A stretch of DNA of 38,515 nt from Bacteroidia bacterium (lineage in GTDB: Bacteria > Bacteroidota > Bacteroidia > Palsa-965). Position 1 is the stretch's first letter. Each line of letters begins with the position of its first letter. Shown here piece after piece: positions 25,705 through 34,103 of the stretch. Under the pieces are notes generated by a model, which was not told the DNA's origin, ran no database searches, and saw nothing but the letters and a program-made list of their open reading frames with translations. Both the position numbers and the translations under genes were made by a program. The DNA lies in the NCBI GenBank assembly GCA_023151315.1, contig JAKLJE010000030.1, forward strand, positions 1-38,515. The letters run 5' to 3'.

Positions 25705-28700
25705 ATGAACAAGTTTATCATCACAGTATTGCTCGCCTGTACAGGCCTTGCTCTGCATGGACAGGACAACCGGAATAATTGGTTGATGTATTGGCAAAAT
25801 CCGGCTGCCGATTTTTATACCATTAAAACCAGTTTCGATTCTGCCTGGAAAGACACCGAGCAAAGAATGCGGGATCACAGCACAGCCTCGCAGCAAAGAA
25901 CGACAGATCAGGAATCTGAAAAAGACGGGACGTATCGCCTCTTCAAACGTTGGGAATGGTATTATGCGCCTCGTGTTGGAGCATCCGGAAATCTTTCCAT
26001 GCCGGCCTACTCCAACTTTAACTTCTTCTCGTACCTAAATGAAAATACTGCAGCGGCTGCTATGTACAATGCCTCTGTAACACGCCAACCCTCTACCACC
26101 AGCTGGACTTTCATCGGTCCAACAGGAGCTCCGCAAGGTGGCGGAGCTGGACGAATAAATGTGTTCAGAATTGATCCTTCAAATCCGCAGATCATGTACG
26201 CGGGCGCACCTGCAGGCGGATTGTGGAAATCAACCAACGCAGGGGCAAACTGGTTTTGCCTCACAGATTTTCTTCCCGTAATCGGATGCTCCGATCTGGC
26301 GATTGATCCGAACAACCCGAACATCATGTATCTCGCTACAGGTGATCAGGACGGCGGAGATACTCCTTCTATTGGAGTTTTGAAAAGTACAGACGGAGGT
26401 GTAACATGGAACACAACCGGACTCGGATTCAATGTAACTCAATCCAGAAAAGTTGCACGCATACTTATCGATCCGACAAATACGAACATACTTTATGTCG
26501 GAACCTCTGCGGGAATATATAAATCCACAGACGCGGGCGTAACATTCTCTCAGGTGTCAGGCGCAGGTGTGCAGGACATGGAGATGAAGCCTAACGATCC
26601 GAACACTATCTATGCGTGTCGCACTACATTGGTACGCACTACCAACGGTGGCGCAACCTGGACAACCGTGAACAACGCAGGACTGCCTGCATCCAACATT
26701 ACAAGCCGCATGGCTATTGCTGTTTCCAAAGATGCTCCGGATAACGTCTACCTGGTTGCAGGTAAAACCGGATCCTATGGTTTCCGAGGAGTATATGTTT
26801 CCACAAATTCCGGTGTCAACTTCACTCAACGCGCCTCTTCTCCGAACCTGTTAGGATGGGATCCTTCCGGCAACGACTCTGATGGTCAATCGTGGTATGA
26901 TCTTGCAATTGCAGTTGCTCCATACGATGCTGATGTTGTTGTGGTAGGAGGTGTAAATGTTTGGCGATCCGATGACGGAGGATACAACTGGTATCTTAAC
27001 GCACATTGGTACGGCGGGGGCGGAGCTCCTTACGTACACGCTGATGTACACGGTATAGAATTCTATGGTCAGGCGGGGAACTATTACATAGCTTGTGACG
27101 GCGGTGTATTTCATTCCGATGACGACGGAGGAAGTTTCGCGGATATCAGTGGCGACATGTGCATAGCACAGATTTATAAACTTGGAATTTCTGCATCCGA
27201 TGCGGGAACAATTATTACCGGCCATCAGGATAACGGTACTAACAGAAAAGTCGGAGCCGTTTACGATGAAGTACTCGGAGGAGACGGAATGGATTGCTTT
27301 ATCGATCGTACCACCGACAACAATATGTTCGGTTCAATTTACTACGGCGATTTTTACCGCTCCACCAATGGAGGAAACAACTTCAACGGCATCACTAATG
27401 GCTTAAGCGGAAACGCCGATTGGGTTGCGCCGTGGAAACAGGATCCTGTTGATGCCAACACATTGTACTGCGGATATGATCAGGTGTTTAAATCCACTAA
27501 CCTCGGTAACTCATGGACACAACTTGGAACACTACAGAACGGATCGTCGCTTAAGGAAATTGAAATTGCCGCGAGCAACACGGATTACATTTACACAACA
27601 ACGGGTTATTCGATTTTCAGAACTACCGACGGTGGTACTACCTGGAATAACATCACCGGATCGCTTAACACCGGCGGAGGCTCTATTTCCGGAATCGCCA
27701 TCAGCCCGTACGATGAACGCACACTTTGGATCAGCCTTTCCGGTTACAATAACAATAACAAGGTTTACTGGTCAAATGACGCCGGTGCAACATGGGTGAA
27801 CATCTCTAATGGACTTCCGAACATCCCCGCGAATTGTATCACAGCTATTCCGGGAACTGGCAACAATCTGATTTTTGTCGGAATGGATGCAGGTGTTTAC
27901 TACCGCTCTGATAACAGCAACGGCTGGCAACCCTACTTCTATGCGTTGCCTCTCGCTCCGATTTCTGACTTCGAATACTTCGCTCCTTCCAATAAATTGC
28001 GCGCATCAACTTACGGTCGCGGAGTTTGGGAAACAGATGTTGATCTTGCATTATTCACACCGGTTGCGCTGTTCTCCACTGCAACTCCGGTTGTATGTAC
28101 GGGCAATACCGTTCAGTACAACGATGCGTCAACCAACAATCCTGTAAGTTGGACGTGGCTGTTCCCCGGAGGAACTCCATCAAGTTCATCCTTGCAGAAC
28201 CCGTCAGTAACATACAACGCGCCCGGCGTATATCCTGTAACACTCATCGCAGCAAATGCAAATGGAAGCGACAACAATACACAAACCGCTTATATCACTG
28301 TAACCGGCAGCACTCCGTTGCCATATTCAGAAGGATTCACCGCCGCAACATTCCTTCCTTCCGGATGGAGAAGCGTTAATAATGCCAATCAATCACACTA
28401 CTGGGAGCGCAACACTGTAACGGGCAACAACAGTAACGAATGTGCCTACTTCAATAACTTCTCGAACAATACTTCCGGAGCTACAGACGATATGATAACT
28501 CCCGCATTCAACCTTACAGGATACCAGAATGCACAACTCACATTCGATGTTGCTTACGCACGATACAGCTCCACCCGCTCCGATACACTGGAGGTTTTGG
28601 TGTCAACTGATTGCGGAGCAACATGGTCTTCGGTTTATTCGAAAGGCGGAACTACACTTTCAACGGCTTCTGATCAAACGTCTTTGTTTACTCCTGCAGG

Positions 28701-30021
28701 CAATCAATGGCGCAACGAGAGCGTAAACCTGAATGCATACAGCAACGCGTCTGCACTGCTCATTGCATTCCGTAACCACGGACATCATGGTAACGCATTA
28801 TACATTGATAACATCAACCTGAATGCGAATGCATCGGCCGCACCGACTGTTCAGTTTTCATGGACGTCGCTTTGTGCCGGTTCGCCGATCACTTTCACGG
28901 ACAACTCAACGCCAGCAGTAACATCACGTACATGGACTTTCCAAGGCGCCAATCCGTCGTCAGGAACACAGCAAACAGAATCTGTAGTTTGGTCGACGCC
29001 CGGTACTTATACAGTTACGTTGACAAGCGGAAATTCGTTCGGAACAAGCACAACACAACAAGTGATCACAGTGCTTCCTCAACCGGTTGCAAATGCCGGT
29101 AACGATACTTCTGTTTGCGGCGATGCATTTATACAACTTAACGGTACAGGAGGATTACTCTACAGCTGGCAACCGGGTTCTGCTTTGTATTCATCAACGA
29201 TGAATAATCCTCTTGCGAACATCACAGCGACAACAACATTCTCTCTCTCTGTTACTGACTCTTCAGGCTGTACAGCACAGGATACGGTTCGTATCACACG
29301 ACTGAACACTCCGGCATTTTCAACAGTAACTTCAGATTACTCAATCTGTCCCGGCGACTCCGTTATCATCTACTGTTCAACGTCGTCGTGGCTATATTCA
29401 TGGAATCCGGCAGTTGCGCAAAGCAGTACAACCGGTGACACAATCACGGATTGGCCTGCGACAACAACAACATATTCAATAACGGCAACGGATACCGTGA
29501 GCGGTTGCACAGGAACTGCAACACGAAATATTACCGTGTATCCTGCTGTTGCAGCTCCAACTATTCTGATATGGGGATTCTCTCTCACGTGTTCAACACC
29601 TGCAGCCTCATACCAATGGTATCTGAATGGCAATCCGATCGCCGGTGCAACAACACAGAATATCCTTGCAACGCAGATAGGCATGTATCAGGTAGAAGCA
29701 TTCTGCGCATATGGATGTGAATCGGGTATCTCTCCCGCTGTACTTGTGGATGATATTCCGGAAATCGGGGTTGAAGCCTTTGCTGTTTATCCGAATCCTT
29801 CCAATGGTATTTTCAACATCTCCTTCTTCGGGAAAGAGCGCGGTGATTATTCAATTGAAATTGTCAGCGTAGACGGGAAGATTGTTGCTTCTGAAAACCT
29901 TGATGCGTTCCAGGGAAATTATTCCCGTACGTTTGATCTTTCTTTATACGGCGCCGGAATATACACGATACGCATCACGCGTAACGGTTCTGTTTCCGCA
30001 TACAGATTGATAACCTACTGA
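25705..30021 (+). CDS. Sortilin/BNR beta-propeller protein with type A T9SS tail (paralogue)
   Basis: A 1438-residue paralogue of the preceding large protein with the same domain order. It has a signal peptide (about 1-19, HG-QDN), an FKRWEWYYAPRV segment near 74-85 and a beta-propeller to about 780 with Asp-boxes such as STDGGVTW, TTNGGATW and TTDGGTTW. Then come PKD 1 (about 785-868), a choice-of-anchor-J/MAM-like domain (about 871-1045), PKD 2 (about 1047-1129), two diverged Ig-like units (1129-1282), a third beta domain and the sorting domain (about 1357-1438; VYPNPSNGIF to IYTIRITRNG). It lacks the 13-repeat array. Shared tracts such as YAGAPAGGLWKSTNAG show recent common origin. Its stop (TGA 30019-30021) overlaps the ATG of the next gene, coupling a secreted cargo to a cytoplasmic phosphatase gene. 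Confidence 0.88.
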   Translation: MNKFIITVLLACTGLALHGQDNRNNWLMYWQNPAADFYTIKTSFDSAWKDTEQRMRDHSTASQQRTTDQESEKDGTYRLFKRWEWYYAPRVGASGNLSMPAYSNFNFFSYLNENTAAAAMYNASVTRQPSTTSWTFIGPTGAPQGGGAGRINVFRIDPSNPQIMYAGAPAGGLWKSTNAGANWFCLTDFLPVIGCSDLAIDPNNPNIMYLATGDQDGGDTPSIGVLKSTDGGVTWNTTGLGFNVTQSRKVARILIDPTNTNILYVGTSAGIYKSTDAGVTFSQVSGAGVQDMEMKPNDPNTIYACRTTLVRTTNGGATWTTVNNAGLPASNITSRMAIAVSKDAPDNVYLVAGKTGSYGFRGVYVSTNSGVNFTQRASSPNLLGWDPSGNDSDGQSWYDLAIAVAPYDADVVVVGGVNVWRSDDGGYNWYLNAHWYGGGGAPYVHADVHGIEFYGQAGNYYIACDGGVFHSDDDGGSFADISGDMCIAQIYKLGISASDAGTIITGHQDNGTNRKVGAVYDEVLGGDGMDCFIDRTTDNNMFGSIYYGDFYRSTNGGNNFNGITNGLSGNADWVAPWKQDPVDANTLYCGYDQVFKSTNLGNSWTQLGTLQNGSSLKEIEIAASNTDYIYTTTGYSIFRTTDGGTTWNNITGSLNTGGGSISGIAISPYDERTLWISLSGYNNNNKVYWSNDAGATWVNISNGLPNIPANCITAIPGTGNNLIFVGMDAGVYYRSDNSNGWQPYFYALPLAPISDFEYFAPSNKLRASTYGRGVWETDVDLALFTPVALFSTATPVVCTGNTVQYNDASTNNPVSWTWLFPGGTPSSSSLQNPSVTYNAPGVYPVTLIAANANGSDNNTQTAYITVTGSTPLPYSEGFTAATFLPSGWRSVNNANQSHYWERNTVTGNNSNECAYFNNFSNNTSGATDDMITPAFNLTGYQNAQLTFDVAYARYSSTRSDTLEVLVSTDCGATWSSVYSKGGTTLSTASDQTSLFTPAGNQWRNESVNLNAYSNASALLIAFRNHGHHGNALYIDNINLNANASAAPTVQFSWTSLCAGSPITFTDNSTPAVTSRTWTFQGANPSSGTQQTESVVWSTPGTYTVTLTSGNSFGTSTTQQVITVLPQPVANAGNDTSVCGDAFIQLNGTGGLLYSWQPGSALYSSTMNNPLANITATTTFSLSVTDSSGCTAQDTVRITRLNTPAFSTVTSDYSICPGDSVIIYCSTSSWLYSWNPAVAQSSTTGDTITDWPATTTTYSITATDTVSGCTGTATRNITVYPAVAAPTILIWGFSLTCSTPAASYQWYLNGNPIAGATTQNILATQIGMYQVEAFCAYGCESGISPAVLVDDIPEIGVEAFAVYPNPSNGIFNISFFGKERGDYSIEIVSVDGKIVASENLDAFQGNYSRTFDLSLYGAGIYTIRITRNGSVSAYRLITY

Positions 30022-30578
30022 TGATGCAACTCAGCAACCTGAAAATAACAAAAGAGTGGACACTGTTTCTCGACCGTGACGGCGTTATCAATCGTCGCAT
30101 AATTGATGGTTACGTTACACGCCCGGAAGAGTTTGAATTTCTTAATAACGTGCCGGAATCAATTGCAACGCTCTCAGGAATTTTCAATCGCATTATTGTG
30201 GTTACCAATCAGCAGGGAATAGGCAAAGGGCTATACACCACTGAAGATCTGAAACAGGTACACGAAAAAATGTTGCGCGGCGTAGAAAATGCAGGAGGGA
30301 CAATCAGCGCGGTCTATTTTGCGCCCCAACTCGCAGCTGAGAATTCTCCGATGCGAAAGCCGGGAATCGGAATGGCGCTGAAAGCCCGTGAAGATTTTCC
30401 GGAAATCGATTTTTCAAAAAGTATAATGGTTGGAGATTCCAAAAGCGATATGGAATTTGCTCTTGCTGCCGGCATGATCGCAGTGTTTTGCGGAGAAAAA
30501 GAAAACGCCCTGGCAAAACTGAATTTTCATTCGCTCTCTGCTTTCGCTTCGTATCTTGCGAAAGATTTTGAGCAATGA
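30021..30578 (+). CDS. HAD-IIIA phosphatase, GmhB/histidinol-phosphatase-like
   Basis: A 185-residue cytoplasmic HAD enzyme. It has motif I FLDRDGVIN with nucleophile D18 and acid/base D20, motif II VVTNQQGIGKG (T62), the motif III lysine K113 in RKPGIGM and motif IV VGDSKSDME with D139 and D143. This order is that of D,D-heptose-1,7-bisphosphate phosphatase (GmhB) and the HisB N-domain. Those enzymes have a zinc-binding Cys/His loop just before R-K-P; here that segment (VYFAPQLAAENSPMRKP) has no Cys, so it is a zinc-free variant or has a different substrate. Its start overlaps the upstream stop as TGATG (the ATG at 30024 is an alternative), and its own end overlaps the next gene as ATGA. Confidence 0.85.
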   Translation: MMQLSNLKITKEWTLFLDRDGVINRRIIDGYVTRPEEFEFLNNVPESIATLSGIFNRIIVVTNQQGIGKGLYTTEDLKQVHEKMLRGVENAGGTISAVYFAPQLAAENSPMRKPGIGMALKAREDFPEIDFSKSIMVGDSKSDMEFALAAGMIAVFCGEKENALAKLNFHSLSAFASYLAKDFEQ

Positions 30579-32428
30579 AATTCAGCAGAAAAGGACTTGA
30601 GGTAAACAATATCAGCTGGCCACGGCTTGTGATGATATTCATTGCCCTCTCCATGTTCTGGCATTTGCTCTACGTGCGCCTATCCGATAACACGCGACAC
30701 ATGGTCATCGGAAGTGATGCTGCCGGTTATTACGCTTACTTACCCGCTGTATTCATTCATCACGACCTGGAATTTAAGTTCTGCAAAGAAGGTGAGCCTA
30801 CAAAAGTTGATGCCTTTGGTGCGAATCACCATTTCTTCATGAACCGAACGCTGGAAGGAAAACAGATCAATAAATACTTCATCGGGACGTCTATATTAGA
30901 ACTGCCGTTCTTCTTCGGAGCGAAAATCTGTGCGCAATGGTTCGGACATCCGAAAGACGGATACTCTTTCCCGTTTCAGGCCGGAGTAGCTATTGCCGGT
31001 ATGTTCTACGCTTTTCTCGGACTGGATCAGATCCGGAAATTTCTCATCAAGAAAAACATTGCAGACCCGACAATTGCACTCACTTTGCTGCTCATCTATT
31101 TCGGGACCAATCTGTATCATTATTCCGTTCAGGAACCCGGGATGTCTCATGCATTCTCCTTCTGCATGGTTGCTGTTTTCATCAATCAGGTTCACAACCT
31201 TGTTCACAAACAGAATCCAAAAGCAATCACCGGTGCAATATTATCCTTCACGATGATTCTGCTGATTCGCCCTGTAAACGGCGTGGTGATCTTTGCCGTT
31301 CCCGTAATTGCAGGTTCGTGGCCTGCTTTGCAGAACGCCTTCTCCATCATTCGCGCACAACTTGTTCGTTTCGGAGTTACTGCTATCATCGGTGTCGCAT
31401 TACTTTTCCTGCAGCTTCTTGTTTGGAAAATCTCGGTTGATCATTGGTTCGCTGATTCCTACTCCGGAGAAGCATATGATTTTACCAATGCACACATTTA
31501 CAACGTGCTCTTCAGCTGGAGAAAAGGGTTTTTCGTTTACACGCCAATCATGATTCTTGCTTTGATCGGAGTCTACAATCTCAGCTCCTGGTTCACGCGT
31601 ATTTCATTTATTATTTTCTTCATCATGAACGTTTGGTTCGTGGCAAGCTGGCAACTGTGGTCGTATGGCGGCAGCTACGGAATGCGCCCAATGATTGATA
31701 CTTATGCAGTAATGGCGATTCCGCTTGCGTTTTTCCTTCACAGCAATAAGAATCGCCTGCTTAAAGCTGTTAAATGGCTTGCGGCAATTCTGCTCATGGT
31801 GTACAACCTGATTCAGATTTACCAATATGCGATCGGCGTTCTTCCGTATGATGAAATGACCTGGTCTAAGTACAAAAAGATTTTCTTCGAAACCAGCAGA
31901 CATTATTCCTGCATTTACGACCCGGGCTCATTGCGCATGCATACAATGCCGCAGAACTCTGTAATGATCGGTTCAAAAACCCGAACCTTTGAGGAGGACT
32001 CTTCTGCGGGACACACCAGCTTTTGGGGTATCAACACCGAAAAAGCTTTCAGCGGCAAACATTCCGCCCGACTGGATACCGGAAATGTAACCGCAGGACT
32101 GAATCTGCTTTTCCGGGAAAATGTTCCTGACACGCTATTCCGCTACACATGGGCTCGCATAAAAGCCAAGGTTTTCCTTCCGGAAAAAACTCTCGATGCC
32201 AAGCTAGCCGTTCAGTTTCTGGACTCCACAGAAAGTTATGGGTGGGAGGCTCCTCCGCTCTGGTTTTTAATTGACAAAACGGGGGAATGGACTGATCTTC
32301 AATATGACGTAAAACTTCCGATTCCGAAAAGCTCCAATGGAGCAATCAACGTTTACCTCTATCATGCCGATAAATCGGTCGCTTACATCGACGATTTAAC
32401 GATCCAGTTCTGGGTGGAACCGCATTAA
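30575..32428 (+). CDS. Polytopic membrane protein, GT-C glycosyltransferase-like
   Basis: A 617-residue protein with about ten hydrophobic segments in the first 420 residues and a soluble C-terminal region of about 190 residues. The first extracytoplasmic loop starts VIGSDAAGYYAYLPA (residues 44-58) with an acidic D48, as in GT-C enzymes that use lipid-phosphate sugars, and a 'GFFVYTPIM' segment lies near 323-331. The C-terminal part looks like a beta-sandwich that could bind carbohydrate. I infer a glycosyltransferase or related envelope protein; the fold assignment rests on topology and the loop motif only. It overlaps the HAD phosphatase gene by four bases (ATGA), so the two are coupled and probably serve one glycan pathway. 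No clear terminator follows before the nuo region. Confidence 0.65.
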   Translation: MKFSRKGLEVNNISWPRLVMIFIALSMFWHLLYVRLSDNTRHMVIGSDAAGYYAYLPAVFIHHDLEFKFCKEGEPTKVDAFGANHHFFMNRTLEGKQINKYFIGTSILELPFFFGAKICAQWFGHPKDGYSFPFQAGVAIAGMFYAFLGLDQIRKFLIKKNIADPTIALTLLLIYFGTNLYHYSVQEPGMSHAFSFCMVAVFINQVHNLVHKQNPKAITGAILSFTMILLIRPVNGVVIFAVPVIAGSWPALQNAFSIIRAQLVRFGVTAIIGVALLFLQLLVWKISVDHWFADSYSGEAYDFTNAHIYNVLFSWRKGFFVYTPIMILALIGVYNLSSWFTRISFIIFFIMNVWFVASWQLWSYGGSYGMRPMIDTYAVMAIPLAFFLHSNKNRLLKAVKWLAAILLMVYNLIQIYQYAIGVLPYDEMTWSKYKKIFFETSRHYSCIYDPGSLRMHTMPQNSVMIGSKTRTFEEDSSAGHTSFWGINTEKAFSGKHSARLDTGNVTAGLNLLFRENVPDTLFRYTWARIKAKVFLPEKTLDAKLAVQFLDSTESYGWEAPPLWFLIDKTGEWTDLQYDVKLPIPKSSNGAINVYLYHADKSVAYIDDLTIQFWVEPH

Positions 32429-32507
32429 TTTACTTCGCGAATAGCTGCCCCGTTTTTTCCTTACCCGCACAACCTGCGAAATATCGTTTTTCGTAGAGGA
32501 AAATCCG

Positions 32508-32556
32508 TATTTTTACCGCGCCTCAAAACAACCCCCTTTTTAACCGTTGTTTTGAG
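32508..32556 (+). promoter_or_regulatory. nuo operon candidate promoter and leader hairpin
   Basis: TATTTTTA at 32508-32515 differs from TAnnTTTG in the last base. The expected initiation point is just before a perfect 11-base inverted repeat, CTCAAAACAAC (32522-32532) and GTTGTTTTGAG (32546-32556), with a 13-base loop. No T-tract follows, so it is not a simple terminator. It ends 20 bases before the nuoA ATG, so a folded hairpin would lie at the very 5' end of the mRNA and close to the ribosome site. Confidence 0.45.
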
Positions 32557-32576
32557 AGCATTTTAAACCGGCTCTT

Positions 32577-32972
32577 ATGACCAATTCGGCGCAAGACTAC
32601 CTCCCGATTGTTTACACAATCATCGTTGCGGCAGGATTTGTGGTTACCACGATGGTAGCAACTCACAAACTGGGACCAAAACGTAAATCCAAGAAAAAAC
32701 TGGAATCATTCGAATGCGGGATTGATGTGCAAGGCAATGCACGAATGCCGTTTTCTGTTAAATACTTTCTGGTTGCGATCCTTTTCGTGCTCTTCGACGT
32801 GGAAGTGATTTTCATGTATCCGTGGGCAGTGAATTTCCGCGACCCCGATGGAGCCGGACCGCTTACAGGCCTCGGCATCGTTGGCTTTATCGAAATGATT
32901 ACGTTCATGGCGTTCCTGATGGTTGGTTTTTACTACATCATCCGCAAGGGCGCTCTCAAATGGGAAGATTGA
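32577..32972 (+). CDS. nuoA: NADH-quinone oxidoreductase subunit A
   Basis: A 131-residue inner-membrane subunit with three transmembrane helices (about 10-30, 62-83 and 98-121). The family core is intact: FECG at 45-48, in the loop that faces the quinone site and carries the conserved Cys47, then R56-M-P-F-S-V-K-Y-F, then F-D-V-E at 73-76 and Y-P-W-A-V at 81-85. It helps form the hinge between the peripheral arm and the membrane arm of complex I. It is the first gene of the nuo operon, with a hairpin in its leader; nuoB starts 21 bases after its stop. Confidence 0.97.
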   Translation: MTNSAQDYLPIVYTIIVAAGFVVTTMVATHKLGPKRKSKKKLESFECGIDVQGNARMPFSVKYFLVAILFVLFDVEVIFMYPWAVNFRDPDGAGPLTGLGIVGFIEMITFMAFLMVGFYYIIRKGALKWED

Positions 32973-32993
32973 TTTTTACTGAAGAGAAAAACC

Positions 32994-33551
32994 ATGTCAG
33001 AAACTGTTAGAACAAAACTGGAAATGGCCAAAACACCGGAAGGTGTTGAAGGTCCCGGATTTTTCCTCACTTCAATGGAAAAAGCCGTAGGACTCGCCCG
33101 GAAAAACTCCATCTGGCCGCTACCGTTCGCTACCTCGTGCTGCGGAATCGAATTCATGGCTACTATGGCTTCGCATTACGACCTCGGTCGTTTCGGATCT
33201 GAACGATTGAGCTTCTCTCCCCGTCAGGCCGATCTGCTGATGGTAATGGGAACCATCTCCAAGAAAATGGGTCCTGTACTCAAGCAGGTTTACGAACAGA
33301 TGGCAGAACCGCGCTGGGTACTCAGCGTCGGCGCTTGTGCAAGCAGCGGCGGAATATTCGACACTTACAGCGTTCTCCAGGGTATCGACCGCATTATTCC
33401 GGTTGACGTTTACGTTCCCGGATGCCCGCCACGACCAGAACAAATCATTGAAGGACTTCTCAAAATTCAGGAGCTCGTTGGCAATGAATCACTGCGCCGA
33501 AGAAACTCCGAAGAATACAAGAAGCTTCTCAACAAATACGGAATCGAATAA
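32994..33551 (+). CDS. nuoB: NADH-quinone oxidoreductase subunit B (N2 cluster)
   Basis: A 185-residue peripheral-arm subunit that carries the terminal [4Fe-4S] cluster N2, which passes electrons to quinone. All four ligands are present: the tandem C49-C50 in ATSCCGIEF, C115 in VGACASSGG and C144 in VPGCPPRPE. Length is typical. It sits between nuoA and nuoC with short gaps (21 and 9 bases), in a plain co-transcribed arrangement. The quinone in Bacteroidota is normally menaquinone; this is family knowledge, not visible here. Confidence 0.98.
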   Translation: MSETVRTKLEMAKTPEGVEGPGFFLTSMEKAVGLARKNSIWPLPFATSCCGIEFMATMASHYDLGRFGSERLSFSPRQADLLMVMGTISKKMGPVLKQVYEQMAEPRWVLSVGACASSGGIFDTYSVLQGIDRIIPVDVYVPGCPPRPEQIIEGLLKIQELVGNESLRRRNSEEYKKLLNKYGIE

Positions 33552-33560
33552 GCAATTATC

Positions 33561-34088
33561 ATGGCTGTTGTGACCGACGAAAAAACACAGGCGCTGCACG
33601 ATCAAACGCTCGCCAGACTTCAGGAGAAGTTCTCCGCAGGACTAGTTTCATCTGTCTGCGATTACGACTTCCCCGTTTTTACAGTGGAGAATGAAATCAT
33701 TCATGATGTGCTCGCTTTTCTGAAAAATGATGCTGATCTGAATTATCATTTTCTCACTACACTCTGTACTGTGCATTATCCGGAAAATCACGGAAAAGAA
33801 TTCTGCCTGGTTTACCAGTTGCACAACATGCCGCAGAACCGCCGCATCAGAATTAAAACATTCATCCCGGAACAGAAACCTGAAATTCCAACGGTTACTG
33901 ACATCTGGGAAACTGCAAACTGGATGGAACGTCAGGAGTATGATTTCTTCGGCGTGAAATTCACCGGACACCCGAATCTTGTTCGCATTCTCAACATGGA
34001 AGACATCACGTTCTTCCCTATGCGTAAGGAATTCCCGCTGGAAGATCCAACGCGTGATGACAAAAACGATTCAATGTTCGGCCGCTAA
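33561..34088 (+). CDS. nuoC: NADH-quinone oxidoreductase subunit C
   Basis: A 175-residue, 30-kDa-type subunit of the peripheral arm. The family signature is clear: W-E-T-A-N-W-M-E-R-Q-E-Y-D-F-F-G-V-K-F-x-G-H-P in the last third, followed by R-I-L-N-M-E-D and F-P-L-E-D-P. It has no cofactor and scaffolds subunits B and D. It is separate from nuoD, unlike the fused nuoCD of Escherichia or Bacteroides; nuoD begins 15 bases on. Confidence 0.96.
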   Translation: MAVVTDEKTQALHDQTLARLQEKFSAGLVSSVCDYDFPVFTVENEIIHDVLAFLKNDADLNYHFLTTLCTVHYPENHGKEFCLVYQLHNMPQNRRIRIKTFIPEQKPEIPTVTDIWETANWMERQEYDFFGVKFTGHPNLVRILNMEDITFFPMRKEFPLEDPTRDDKNDSMFGR

Positions 34089-34103
34089 AAGACTTTCAAG
34101 ATC

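Noticed and set aside
18756-30021. Propeller proteins as sialidases or glycoside hydrolases because of their Asp-boxes
   Set aside because: Asp-boxes are structural; the catalytic Arg triad and Tyr/Glu pattern of sialidases is not apparent.
32522-32556. nuo leader hairpin as a terminator of the upstream gene
   Set aside because: The stem is A/T-rich and no T-tract follows it, and it lies about 95 bases after the upstream stop and downstream of a promoter-like box.
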